This document shows positions 12,982 through 26,418 of a stretch of 64,000 nucleotides of DNA, in pieces (position 1 is the stretch's first letter; every line of letters starts with the position of its first letter). A program made the translations under genes and the position numbers. This DNA is from Strix aluco. Lineage: Eukaryota; Chordata; Aves; Strigiformes; Strigidae. The stretch is from positions 5,704,001 to 5,768,000 of the forward strand of contig NC_133958.1 of NCBI RefSeq assembly GCF_031877795.1, written 5' to 3'. Under the pieces are notes generated by a model. The model worked only from the letters and a program-made list of their open reading frames with translations, was not told the origin of the DNA and did not search any database.

Positions 12982-15900
12982 AGACGAGACATTGTAGGCA
13001 CTATGCAGTGCCTACTGCAGAAGGAAATGTTTAACTTGAAGCTAGTTCTTCAGTGCCTTACATCAGATTTGTGCTGGTACTGAGGGCTTAGGTAGATGAG
13101 AAGCTTTTGGCAGCTCTCTCAACACACTCTTCTATGCCCCATGCAGAGTCAAAGCTCTGACTTCTTTAAAGTTCACATATCAGAATGCACAAATCAATAG
13201 TCACCCCCAGCCAGGCAAAGGTTCCTTATCTTTGTGCTACTTGATGCTTGTGCTAGAGAAATCAGGTGAGGGATAGCGAGTCCTGCCTCATCTGTAGTGA
13301 AAGGCTGGCTGTCGATAAATCGGCAATATGCAGAGCCTCGCCGCCTCTCCCCATCCACCACCCCAGGAGCTCTGCAGTCCTCGCTCCTGCTTCCCGGTTC
13401 AGTTTCCTATTGACAACAGCCTGTTCTCCCTCACCCTCTCCATCAAAGATCAATAGGAGACCGGGTTGTACTGGTGGTTATAGAACTGGCTGAGACAGTG
13501 ATAACGTTGATAGCTGGTGAAAGAAGAGGAAATTTTTCCCTAACGACTCCCCTCTAGAAAAGGTTGGTTCACTGTAACCCCAGCTTTCTACTGAGCAAGG
13601 GGCCCCAGAAGTTCTAGGAGACAGGGCCCTTATGCAGGGCTTGATGTTAAATCTAATTTTCAAAGCTGCTAACTAGGTGCAGTCATCTCCAGCTTCTGGA
13701 AGTTTTTAGTCTTTGAAGGTGCATCTGTGACACAGCAACACATCAAAGCAGGCATGTGCCTTTAAGCAAGTTGACAGACTGAAGGTTTTCGAGCACTAAG
13801 CATCTTCTAAATTGGAATTTCATTCTCTTAACACCAGAACATAATCAAGGCCAGTTTATATGATGTCCTAAATAACAAGAGATGACAATGGATGAAAAGG
13901 CACCAGAAATCAGCTGATTTAAGGGAAAATAATTACTTTTACTCAGCAAGGCTGAAGTGAATATTTTTGAGTCATTGAATTGCCTGATAGAAACCTCCTA
14001 AGAGAAGGAATTTTTCTTAATAATCATAGTGCTTTTTCTTGCTTTGTTTTATTCTTCTGTATGTATTTTGTACCTTTTAAAAGTTAAATGAAAGTGCTTT
14101 GTATCCTGTCATTATTGGTTTTGAAATCCGAGGTTCAACAAAATCATGCAATGTAGTTCTTTTCCTGAATTTATAGGGTTATTCCCTTGCTGGATATCAT
14201 GTTCGAAGACCCTGATGTGATGTTCTGCTTTGGTGATATAATGTAATACACAATAACTTGATTGGTTTTAAATTTTGTTCATATCAAGGTCACGTCACTT
14301 TCAGCGCAGATTTCACTTACACAACACTGGAATAATTGGTTTTATGTCTTACTCTGCAAAACTCCTGGATTTATTAAAATATATGTGTATGTGAAATACA
14401 AACTTCCTATTAAAAACATCTGTGTTCTGATCCAGAGAGCCCAAATAGTGCTGTGAACTGGAGCACTGTAGACTTTCTGTTACTGGAGGAACTTTATTGC
14501 GAGTCACAGCTTGGCTTCTAATCGAAGTGCTGTCTCCTGGTAATACTTGGCTAGAGTCACATTCCCAGCTAAAAATACAGTATCTGGCTTAGAACTGTGA
14601 CACATCTTTTTATCTTAGTTCATTACAACTACCTTTTAAATAATCAGTAATTACTATCCTCTAACCTTTAGTTCTAACTTGAGACAGCAGTTATTTAATA
14701 TTATTTTATCTTAAGTGTTGAGGAAAGTAAAAATCTGTATTTCAAAGCAATTTACTGTTAAGTTTTTATCATATGATGTGTGCTTCTAATAACTTAATAA
14801 TTATTGTTACCTGGTCTGTCGTCTTCTGCCTCCCTTCCTCACAAATCTTTTTTACAGCATGATCAAGGAACTGTCTACTTCAGCTACTTGTGCGTGGAGG
14901 CATAAAGATGACTCAAAGCATGATGTGCCCTGGCTGGCGGCTGAAGGAAAAAATCCATGGTAAGCGGTAGGCTTTTCAAAATTATGTACTGCAGTATGTG
15001 CTCTGGTTTTTGTTGTGTTACATCTTCTGCAATGGAAAGTCATATGTGAATTAATATGATCCAATTATCCCGTTCTCTGGATTTATATTACAGTCACACT
15101 TAGATTCTCCAAGCAAAAGTTGGAGCCTTGCTCTGTAGGAATTATGCGAAGTGAGAGATGATGCCTGACCCAAACGCACTGTGCTTTAAATATGTAACAG
15201 AGCCTCAAAAATGAGAGGGAACTTGCAGGAGTGAATTGACCCGTCCTGAAGTCTTCATCCAGGTTAGTGGTTTCCTGCAGCCTGAACTAGTGTCCTAGTG
15301 TTCTTTCTTCCTTTAATTTATTATAATGAAGAGTAAAAAAATATACCAGTGATGACCTTGGATAATTTATCTATGAATTTTGAGGGAATGTTTGACCTTG
15401 AATCATTCTTCAAGAAGTGGGGTGGGAGCAGGAGAGTTAAAGTTTCTTTTGTCTAGGTTGAAATACATTTTTCAGTGTCATAACTCTCTTTGTTACCTGT
15501 TTGGGAGTTGTAATCCCCTCGTCAGAAACACTTCCGTAGGCTCTGTTGCCTGCTATAGAAGTGACAGAAGGATTGCGTGTGATTAAGTGCGTTCAGTTCT
15601 TTTAATTTTCTTGCAATGACACATACCTGAACTATGGGAGAAAAGGGTCCAAATGACACCAAGGTGAGTTTTATGCAATGCTTCATTCCTCTGCAGAGGT
15701 AAATTGCACCCAAATAAAACATAAAATGTTCGTGCTTTAAATACTACAAATATATTGTGAGCAAAATATTTCCTCCTTTGTCTATCTGCCAACACTTGAA
15801 TATGGGGATGTATTTTCATTTATTAAAGCGGATGTAACTGTAAATCCTGAAGATACCCTCAAGATTAGAGGAAATTTTTCTATTTTTAGTAAATTTTCCT

Positions 15901-17470
15901 GGTAAAACACCAACACATGAAGTCAGGCCTTGGTAAGTAAAGCAGAAAAACCCCTGCGTTTCACTTTCTTTTCAGAGCTCAGCAAGTTTTCCCTAAAGCC
16001 AGAGAAAATTCTACTTCATCTTTCATAGAAGGCCACTTCCGCTAAGCTACTGACTTCATGGTCTCTTGTGTGATTACTTATGACAGAGTTCATTGTATTT
16101 TGTTTGAGAACATAATTAAGTCTTTAGTGCATGACAGTCGAGTGGCTAGTCAATGTTACAGTGCTTACTGCTTCCCTCTGCTGCGTAGAACTAGAATTGC
16201 TGGGCTGTCTTCCATAAGTCTGATCTCGCAGAGAGACGCTACCGTTCCGTGGCAGATAATATGGATGGATTTGGGGTGTACCTGTACCACGCAGTGACGT
16301 AGTTTAGTCCAGGCTGGGTGCTGCACTGTATGTGAAACTCTATTGGCCGACTCAACAGTGCTTCATTAGCTTCTGATTCCAACTCAACTGGAAACTTCCC
16401 AGGAAAGGTCCCGTTGATGCAGGTTGCTTCAGCCGAGGGCCTGACGTGGCTGATGCAGTGTCTCCTGGCGATTCGTGGTCTTGTCGATGACGTTCTGATG
16501 TAGCCTCATCTGTGATCTGGACACCCTTAGCTCTGCACACCGCGGAGGCCTTTGCTGTCACCCGCGAGGGTTCGTCCATACGGTGCCTATAAGGACTGCA
16601 CTGAGCACACCCAGGGCCCAATTTATCCTTCCAGCTGCTCAATGTCACTGTGATATTGGGAACTTGAGGGATCTTTTGGAGGTGGTGAAAAAAACACCTA
16701 GAGCTTGGTACCACTTGCCAGAGGGTTTACTAAACTCTGTGCAGCGAAGTCCTTTTACCAGTTTTCCCTGGTAAAGTGAAGAAAAAGAAGCATTTGTATG
16801 GCCTGTCCTTGACAGGTGGAATAGGTTAATTCATCTGAAAAAGAAGTAATGTTTTTCTTGACGGTAAAGGGATTATTGAACTGCTGACCAGATGGGCTCT
16901 TTTCTCCGTCCCTACCTGTAGGTCAGTCCTCTGATACTGCAAGATGTAAGCTAAATATTGTGGTAGTTATTGTCCAGTGCAAGTATAAAATAGCATTTTC
17001 TAGTTGTCCACATCTGCTGAAAACAATAGAAAGAGTTCATTCCAGCCAGCAGCCTCACAACACTGCAGCCTGACAGGGGGTATGCAGTGGGATTCATCTT
17101 CACTTTAGCTAAATTGCACAAATCTAGTAAAGTGGACCCAAGACAAATTAGACGGTGAAGTCATGTGACAGGTTTGCTGGCTTGAGCGTCAGAGTGCTGT
17201 TATTCTTAACAGTACTGATGGCATTGTACACAGGAGGCAAGGAACATTGGGTTAAGTTGAAAATGTGAACGCTATCGCCACAGCCTATTAAACCAATTGA
17301 TGCCATTTTCTTTTTTCTATATAGATGCAGAAATTTTTTTGTAAACTGCTCGAGTATGTTCGCTTAATTTCCGAGAGATTTCCTGATCAAATAGTATGCT
17401 GATGGTGTTGCATGGTGGGGAGAAAAAGATGTTTATGCCCAGTTTAAAGAGGGTCTAGTATTGTAAGTGA

Positions 17471-17492
17471 TTTTTTTTTTTTTTTTTTTTTT
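17471..17492. repeat. T homopolymer, 22 nt
   Basis: An uninterrupted run of 22 T followed by AGGTAGAG. It looks like a strong polypyrimidine tract plus AG, but no exon is recognisable after it. Confidence 0.9.
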
Positions 17493-19969
17493 AGGTAGAG
17501 GGAGTCATCTCATTACATAAACAATATTAACCATGTATTTTTTTCCTACTTGGTTGTTGTTTTTTTAATTCTCCTAACTTGCAACAGTTCTGTCTCTGAG
17601 AAAGTAAACAGGGTGTGAGTCTGGACAGACTCATTAGCCCAGAATTGCCAAGCTCAGAGAAGTGCTGCAGAATTTATTATGACTGCTACCAGTGCATGAA
17701 TGTTACGTGCCTGGTAGGGCAATGTACTCTTATTTTTGGATACTAGTAATAGGAATAAAACCCTGTAAAATTTAATAGGAGCGAAACCAGTGGAACTATC
17801 TGAATCTATCATGTTGGGAATTATGCCGAAAAACTTACAGGTTTAACAAAATATAGCAAATCTTCCATGCTGGATATAAAACTCTCTATCAAAATATCAG
17901 AGCGTTTGGCACTATCCACCAGTGAACTCTCATTTATATTCTATGGGAACTTTTATAAAAGGAAGCTGAACTGCAGCTTTAAAATGAGAGCTTATGTCAC
18001 AAAATCTGCTTTGTCGGAGGGCTTTTCAGTGACACCATCGTGTGCTATGCTTCTGATCTAGGAATACCTTGTAACTGCAGTGCTGGAGGGCCGTGTTTGC
18101 CCCTTCCTGAACACGCAGGCTGAGCTGCTGCTACACGGCATTCAGGCCCCTCTGAGTCCATGGGCTGTTTCTTTGGAGAGTGGTGGTGTCATTAAAAGTA
18201 ACCATGAAGAATTAACCTACTGATGAGTTAAACTTGCTATTTAGGGGTCTGTAGCCTCAAGGAGATGTATTGCAGGGCTTCGTATGCTGAAAAAGTTAGA
18301 AAACCACAGTTGTATAAATTTTGCTTTTTAACTGTATGTTCCCTTGTAGTAAATCAACTCACTCTTCATTGCAATAGCTGGCGTTAGCGCGTTACTTGTC
18401 AGCAAGGCACTGCAGTAAAGGTTTTTTTCCTATCGTTTCTCCACTGTTGATGTGGAGGTAGCACTTCCTCTTTGTGGAAGAGGTAGGAAGCTAGATCAGC
18501 CAGCAGGATGAGAGCGCTGACTTGTATGGGTGGGTTTGAAGAGCGCTGTGGGTGACAGGCTTTAAGGCTGCCGTTATATTCAAGAGACAACATCATTAAG
18601 CAGGATTTTATGGCCTAGACCTGTCATTCCCACCCATGTGCCACTCCTGGCACTGTGCATTTGTGTGATGTGGTGAACCACATCAAGAAATTAATCCAAC
18701 TTGAAGAAACCCCCTTCAGAGTGGTAGATTTCATCTATATCTGTTTTGCCATCTACTGCCTAACATGGCTTTTCCAGTCCTTGTACTGTCTTGGGCCTTG
18801 GTCTGAGCTGAGACTGGGAAGGAGAAGCTGGGGCTGAGGGGCCAAAGAGTGCCTGCCTTCACAGCCAGCGCTCGGTGTCAGACTTCACCTGTAGTCTAAA
18901 GGATTGAAAGTAAACTTTTTTTTATTACGGATTTTCTTGTTCTGCTGTGCATTTAAAAACTGGATAAAAAATATGAATGTATGAGAACACACTGAAGCCG
19001 AAACAGAAGTGACTGATGAGTATGTGTCTATTTTCAGAGGGTATGCTTTCTTACAGAAAGGAAAGAGTTGATATCTGAACAGCTTTTCTCACAGGAATTT
19101 CCTCTTAATTCAGGAGCCGCTTGCAATGGTTGTAGAGCTGCCATCTCTCTCGGCACAACTGCATCACTTGCTCAGCTGTAGTAAGTTCCTTGAAGTCTCT
19201 TGTCAGTGTTGCAACAGTACCTCATCCCTGCCACACAACTCTTGTTCATCTCACGGTGGAGTTATACAGATCCTTTGATGTGCTCTTTAAATTACGGTTG
19301 CCTGAGAGATACTTCTTTTTTTAATTAATGCCTTTGAGATTCTTGAGTCTCTTTTTTTTTTTCTTCAAAATCCTCAAGCAATTGTAGCAGTGACTGGCCC
19401 GTGGATCTGCACCCTTCTGGACCTGTGCTGCGTAACATTTGTACCACGTGCTCCTCCATCTCTATGTGTGTGACTGTTGAGGTGGAAGAGGGCAAAATCT
19501 TCCTGGTAAGAGACGTGTGTATCTCAGGGGATCCCGTTTGGCTCTGTGGCAGGACGTGCTACGTGCTGCGGTGAGCTCCACCGGGGAATGGTTCACCAGG
19601 TTTTGTACGTTCCCACTGCAGAGCAGTCGGTGCCCAGGCAGGCTCCTGCGCCCTGCTGCCGCCTGGGAGGCATCACCTGGGCAGCAGAAACGAGCGCAGT
19701 CACCTAACGGAGCAGCATTCCGGGGGTGGCGAGAGGTTAGCGAGCAGTCAATAATTGGGATCTCTCTTCTAACCACATTCAGTGGGGAGAGCAGCTTCAC
19801 TAGCGGCTGGTACTTGATTGATATGTGTTAACTGACACTTTCCAGAAAATGGTATCGCTTGCACTGAAGTGGGCTTCTATCATTCCTCTGCCTTGTAGCT
19901 GAAATAATGTTTTAATAGCTAAGGAACTACTCAACTACTTGTTTTCTTTCACACCTGAGATCATCAAAC

Positions 19970-20410
19970 AGTTGCATTTCATGATGTGTGACTAATTATG
20001 AATAATTCAGAACTGTAGTTACTAGGTGGATGCCCTCTGCTTTTGCACTGGATATTAAAATGAAAATAATAAAGCAAAGAGTTCACTTCCTCCTTTTCCT
20101 CTTGTTATTGAAAAGTCATTATTATGTGGCCATTTCAGAGGCACAATTAGGTAACTTGAAATACGCAGGTGTCGTATTATTAAGTCTTGACAAAATTGTA
20201 CTTAATTAGGATAAAAATAATCTCCCATTTCTCATGACTCACTGTGAGGCTTCAGTGCAGTGGTTAGCAAAAAGGGGAGGCAGGAACTGTGTGCGATTAG
20301 TCCAACACATTCAGCAAATCAAAGCAGGGTGAAGTGTCCCTAATCAAGCCAAACATGTTTGCAATTTAAATGACTGGTGCCTGCTTCAGCATCTTTCCCC
20401 AAGCACCTCA
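19970..20410. promoter_or_regulatory. Candidate conserved non-coding element
   Basis: Some 440 bases of AT-rich but complex sequence hold homeodomain-type motifs (CTAATTATGAATAATTC near 19992, CTTAATTAGG near 20202), AP-1-like TGACTCA near 20238 and few CpGs, without repeat or coding signature. This is typical of developmental enhancers, but conservation is not shown. Confidence 0.25.
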
Positions 20411-23400
20411 GGCTTCAGAGGAAGCATGTGGCAACACCCAGGGTGAAACTCAGATTGTCTCATTAACCCTGGTCTGGAGCGTTAACCTCTTACCTTGCTA
20501 GTTAGCTGATGATCTTTCTTTGCCAGGTTCCATGCAAGGATTTTCTGAGCTTCTCAGGTTGGGTTTGTTTTGTTTTGTTTTTTTCCTTTCAGGAGGGGAG
20601 ACGTGAGGGTGTGAGGTTCAGCTCTCCAATTACAAAGTTCCCTTATGTGATCCTGTTGTCTTAGGACCTGTGACGGTCCATCTGCGTGTGGTGACTGGGC
20701 TGTAATCACGCAGAGTCCCTGACTGTCTCTCAGCCTTCACGGCTTAATTGCCAGAGGAAGGTCTCAGTGAATTCTGCTCTTCAGTGCTGTGTAAGTTTGC
20801 ATGAAAAAAGGTGGCAATAACTTCCCACTTGATGAGAAGGTTCTGAACTTATTCAGTAATAGCCTTTTGAGAACAACACTACCTCTGACTGAGACTTTTC
20901 TTCTGTGTTGGCAGAACAGAAACAGACTGGCCCAGTGTTTCTTGTCCCTTGCCCTCTCACTGTGTTCTTGCTCACAGCCAGTAGCATCCCTGCCAGCTCC
21001 GAACTGTACCGCAATGTCTGCCGTGGTTTGAAGAACCTCTAAGATAGTCTCTTACTGCTTGGACGCGTAACCTTTTTTCTTTTTTTCTTAACCACAAATT
21101 ACAAATAGCCAAGCTACTGAATTGCTTGTCTAATGTCCTGCTGCTTTTGATTTTCTTTGCTCTCAAAGCACGCTTTCTAATCCATGTGCATCTCACCCTT
21201 GCAGCATCTATTTCTTGTCATTCACCTCCCATTCCAAGTAAAAGTTCAGACAGGAAGATCTGAGCCAGGATGCTAAATCTGGAATAGATACTTAGTGAGT
21301 GACTTTAAAGGATGGGGAGTGCCGGTGATGTGTGCGCTCTGTTTGCAGTCTGAGCTCTTTGTGCAGAGGTTAGAGCATATTGAATAGCTGCCCTTTGCCT
21401 GTAATCCAGCCGCAGCCACCACAAAAATGCCTGGATGTGCAAGAAGGGAATGTAGGTGGGATCAGGGTATTAATTGGTGTGGAGAAATATAAAAGGACAT
21501 GGAAATAAAATAATAATGAATGCTGAAATAGGAGTTCTTCTTTGCCCAGTTGAAGAAAATGCTGCAGGTAAAATTTCAAGTGCAGCTGATTTCTCCAAAT
21601 TACAAATCAAGGAGTGAATTAGGTATTAAGATTATGACATTTTCTAAATGCCTAGGTCTGATGATTCTTAAAATCGATTAGTGAAGTTCAGATGTTCATC
21701 ACCCCCATGGCATGTTAATCCACATTTTCCTATTCTGATGCACAGCCAACCACTTCAGCATTTTACTTTTTATCAGATTAACTTTACTCTGTGGTGTCTG
21801 TCGATTTTTTTTGAATGAGTAAACACAAGAAAATGCAAATAGTCATATTGTATTTCATCTTAGATTAATCAATTTTAAAATAATATAGATTTTTAACTCA
21901 TCAGAAATGATGGTTTATGACAGCTCAAATGGTGACTTCACTTTAAAGCAAGTGGGATGGAATTGTTTAAAGAAACATCATGGTCTTTTTTTTTTTTATG
22001 GTTGGTTTTTTTTCCATCTCTGAGGAGGCTGAAGTCTATCCTTTGCAATAAAAGGGTTTATATAATTTTTTTATTCATATGGAAACAAAACGCAAAACCT
22101 GAGAGCAACACTCTCTCAATTCAAGTTACTAAAATGCAGAATAAGGAAAAATCTTTCTAACCTAAAGCTAAGAATAGTTATGTACATTGCAAAGAGTAAG
22201 ACTACGTTATGGATCAGAGGTAAACATGCCACTGTGATACCCCGATGACAGATTAAGTAGAAATTGGCACATATACCCATCGCTCTCGTTGTGCTCACAC
22301 CTCAGAGTATCTGTCCAGCAATGGGTTGGGGTTATACCGCAGAACAGAATATACAGAAATCCTGAGATGCTCTCGGGTAAGTCTTACTAAGCTTTAGAAA
22401 AGTAGACATGAGCTTTCTGACGGGAAATCTAAATAATATATTCAGATATGTGTATATATACAGTAAATTATGCAGCCACTAGATGTCCTAATGCAGAGCT
22501 GCAAATCCAGCATGAGCAACGGTGCACAAAAATTACAAAGCTGGGACTCAAAATACATAGATGGACAGTTTTTAGCCTATGTACTCTCAGTTCCTAGAAT
22601 ACCGCTGAAAAGACTGTAAAACACAACTGAAAAGGAAACTATTCACGAAAGGCTCATATGCAGGCTGTGGCTGCCTGATTGATTGCCATACGTATATGTT
22701 ATAATACTGGTATAGCAGATGCTATGGCAACTCAGTCTGTTAGGGATTGTTTCTAAATACCATGTGGCTGGATCCAGTCTCATATCTTGCTGCTAAGTAT
22801 TTTTGTTGTCCTTGGGGTCATGTTACTTTGTAAGATTTTACAAAGTTGTGTAAAGATACAGACCTAGTTCTAAAGGAAACGCAACCTTGAAACCCCGATC
22901 TTATGGAGAGGAACGAGGGGTGTTGCATAAGAGGAGAAGAAAATTAGAAAACTTTTCTTTGTAATAATTTAGTTTTTAAATTTCTATGAGTAGTGGAAAT
23001 GCAAGATCCTCATCATGAAGTTGCTCTCTCTGCCCACAGAATATCCCAGCCGTCACGAGGCTGTCAGAGCACAGAACTGCCTGCACGATACGCGCAGTGA
23101 AAACAGGCATTGCAAACCAGGCATTCCCCATGCTCAGGAAGAACTGCTGAGGCACACCTTGCTGCAGAGGTGGAGAGATGGTTGGACAGAACGAATATCT
23201 GGCCATTGTTTTTTACTGTTGGCCTACCAGAGCACGTTCTTTAAAGCGGGAGGGACGAGGGACTGTGTTCTTTAAATGTCAGGTGATCTAAAGCTCCTCA
23301 CCCACACATCCATCTCTGTTTTGTTCCGAGAGAGCCCTGCAGCATAGCATAGAGGCAGCTATGGACTATCATAAACTTGAGGGCAAAGGAAAAAGAACAA

Positions 23401-23474
23401 GCTGAATTTCAGCTGTTTCTGCATATTCATGATGTCCTGTGGAATGCGACACTCACCATTATCTCTGTATGTTC

Positions 23475-23755
23475 AGTGCATAAGAATGGCTTTGCTGGTC
23501 AGACTCTTAATGGTCCATCTGCCCTGTAACCTGGCTCTGAGAGGAGCACTAGGCGCTTAGGCAAACGAGGAATAGCGTACTTCTCGTGCTCTCATCTTTC
23601 AGCCACTGATGTATAGGCTCCTCCTGAACTGGAGGTTGCTTATACAATATATTGGCTTTAATATTCACTGATGTGTTTATTGCCCATGAATTTCCTTAAT
23701 TCCTTTTGAGTCCCACTCTTGTGTCCTCTGGGATTGCTTTATGAAATATGCGTGT
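23475..23755 (+). repeat. Decayed amniote interspersed repeat
   Basis: The segment contains CATAAGAATGGC, CTGGTCAGAC, ATGGTCCATCTG, then ATGAATTTCCTTAATTCCTTTTGA and a later GTCCTCTGGGATT block, in the order I remember from an old repeat common in turtles and crocodilians (the 'tcagaccaaaggtccatct ... atgaatttatc' element). It is heavily diverged and has no coding frame. The family assignment is from memory; it may be a CR1-superfamily 3' end. Confidence 0.45.
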
Positions 23756-24557
23756 ATAGGACTGTGACAAAGATCTCCACGACTAAAATTATGTCAGGTT
23801 GGAGTTAGTCTTCAGTAATGATCTAGAGCATATCTGTATGGTATGGCAAGCACTCCTTTTACAGTTGGGCAATCCACACACAGGCCTCGCTGTCAAAATG
23901 TTTTGAAAACTCAAAATTGAGCCACAACTGCTGTGAGCAAGTAGCACTTTGAATCACACTGTGGGGATGGGGACCCTGAGACGCACTAATACCAACTCAG
24001 ACTTCCTGGGCAGCCTTGGACTGGAACATCTATTAGGCAGCTCTCCTGTCCTTCAGGTGCTTCAGCAATTAGTTTATACCAGCATCTGCAGAATGAATGC
24101 ACTGCTCGTATTCTGTGTTAGGTATGCAGTGGAGAGGAAAACAGGTTTTTCTTTCTCCTGACACATGCACGCACACCTGGGTCTGCAGAGCTGAAGAATG
24201 CCATCTCGATACCTGGGAAGTGTAGAGCTACCGCAGGGGGAGCGTAATCCACTTCTACCTTTGCTACAAGGAGAGGAGTTGTAATGAATCATCTGAGCCC
24301 AGACTTCCTCTTTTTCCTGCATTATGGCAGCAGTGGCCACTTCTTTAGTTGGATGCCATAAAATGAAACACCCAAGTCAATGGGATGCACTTTGCGGATA
24401 AAGGCTCGTCCCTGCGTTATTTCTGAATGCAACCAGATTGTGGGTTTGTAGGAATTGCTCAATCAAGCCAGGTAGGATCAAAACTCTCTCACAACCACAA
24501 CTCTTCCACGTGGGTTGGATCGTTTTTCAGATCCTGTTTTGTTCAGGGTACTCTTGT

Positions 24558-24573
24558 GAGAGAGAGAGAGAGA
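24558..24573. repeat. GA dinucleotide microsatellite
   Basis: Eight tandem GA units, followed by an imperfect purine stretch (AGGGGAAGGA). Confidence 0.9.
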
Positions 24574-25740
24574 AGGGGAAGGATAAATGTTGGAAATATG
24601 CTAAAAGCAAGTAGGATTTTTTTGTTTTCTTGGCTTCTGTGTCACTACAACTGAGCCCATTCAAAGGGCTTCACATAATTTCATTACTTGTTTGTTGTTA
24701 GTTGGATGTTCTTGCTTGCTGCTGAGTTATTTACCTGTTGTACAGGTGTGGATACTTGCAGTGGAGCCAGCTGGTACGTGTCTAACATTCTCCGTGATGT
24801 ACATCAATGGCTTAGATGCATTTATTCTCCTTTTATCATTATATATGTTAAGTGTAGCAATGATACGTTCTGTCAGATTCCAGTGCCATCTCAGGTATGT
24901 TTTCTTTGCAAGAGCTGCAAAATGAAGCTGCTGTCTTTTCTCCTGCTCCTGAGAGCATGTCAGCAGTGACCCTCCCCCAGCCTATCACCTGACACACAGG
25001 TGATGCGAATTCTGATTTATTGCCAATCACAGGTGGGTTACTCCAAGGTCATACATCAAATAAGAAACAAAATGTAATCACCTGGCTGCAAATTTTTATG
25101 TTGCACTTCAGATAGAGACTGAAAGCACCTTTGCAAACTCAGCTGGAACATTCTGCTGAGCTTCCAGGGTGGAGGAGGTGATTTATTTTTTATTTTTTCT
25201 TCCCCGCTTCAGGCTGTAGCTGTATGACTTATTGAAAATTATTAGGGTATTGACATATTCTAGCTAGAAAAATGTATTTCCTAGTTGTAAAGTGCTGTGT
25301 GTTTAATAAGTTAATGTGGTTGAAGACTGTAGAAATCTCTTTAGCAACCAGCTCAATGGTACAGTACGAGGTGTCACCCGAGATGTGGGGAAAAACCTGC
25401 TCAGAAATATCTGCTGAGGGGCAGAGCTGGAGACTGGGCTCGAGACTTTTGGTTACAGGTTCTGTGTGTCCCTCCCACAGGTACTTTCCTACTGTCCGGA
25501 TCTGTGGTTGCTGTGATCAAGGTATTTGAGAAAGTTGCTTTGGTTTTGTTTTTGATTTCTGTATAGTGTTGTCTTTTCAGCAGCTGCGTCAAACTTTAGA
25601 CTTTCAGGTTCTAGGAAATGTAGAATCCCAGATGTGGAATATGGACTTTGTCAGGAAGTGAATATTCTCATTGTAAAGTTTAACCCTGGAAGTGTTAGGG
25701 AAGAACAAATATCTTCCTTGCAGCATTTTCAGCTGCTTTA

Positions 25741-25760
25741 ATTTTCCTCCATTTTCCTCC
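25741..25760. repeat. Short tandem duplication, 10-bp unit
   Basis: ATTTTCCTCC occurs twice in direct tandem, followed by two degenerate ATTAATGCC/ATTAATCC units. Confidence 0.8.
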
Positions 25761-26403
25761 ATTAATGCCATTAATCCTCTTTGGCTGGGTTCCTGTCTTC
25801 TCTTTCATTCTTGCTCACACCCTGATATCACAGGTAGATTCTTGCTTTCCTTGTGACTTTCCTCTTGTTAAAACGCTGTATTAAATAGACTCCATTTGTA
25901 GAAATACGGTGGCACGCTGGACTGCCAGAGCGTATAGAGAGCTTTGTTTCTGTAAGGTGCTGTACGTTATCAGTGTGCATCAGTGCTTAAAGAATGTTTA
26001 ATTTCATCTTTAGCTGCATTTCACCAGCTCAAACTGCTGCATACTTCCCCCACCCTGAGATTTTATCTTTGTGGAATATTCTGATTATTTATATTTCCAA
26101 GTGCACTGATTGAAGTTACCAGCTGTTGCCCTTTTTTCTGCTTTTGCTCTCTTCTTCCCCATCATAAACTGAGAACTTGATATTTTTATCTAAAGCACCA
26201 AACATGGACTCAGTGGCATAGGCAAAAATAGATAATTAGTTGGGCTTGAAGCAAAAGTGCCTGTCTGTATGGACTGGAAAATAGGGCTGTGTTGCTGACA
26301 TGCTAAGACTTTAAAGGGAGTATGCTTGATGCTCTGATGTGTAAAAACTTTCCTGTGTAGCTTTCCAGTTCTGGTCCTCCATGTTTATTTTTGTGGTTTG
26401 TTG

Positions 26404-26418
26404 TTTTTTTTTTTTTTT
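26404..26418. repeat. T homopolymer, 15 nt
   Basis: Fifteen T followed by CC. No associated element is recognised. Confidence 0.85.

Larger units (their letters stand above)
12421..19960. other. Gene-free flank with CpG pockets
   Basis: No gene is supported. CpG-richer pockets occur at about 16425-16600 and 19510-19760; each has overlapping open frames of 100-120 codons on both strands, which is the expected by-product of local GC richness rather than coding. The pockets could be small distal regulatory elements. Confidence 0.4.

Noticed and set aside
16352-16714. 120-codon - frame
   Set aside because: Coincides with a CpG-richer pocket; no recognisable domain or neighbouring exon.
17471-17500. 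Polypyrimidine run followed by AG, like a splice acceptor
   Set aside because: It lies upstream of the promoter and the following sequence has no sustained frame with a donor.
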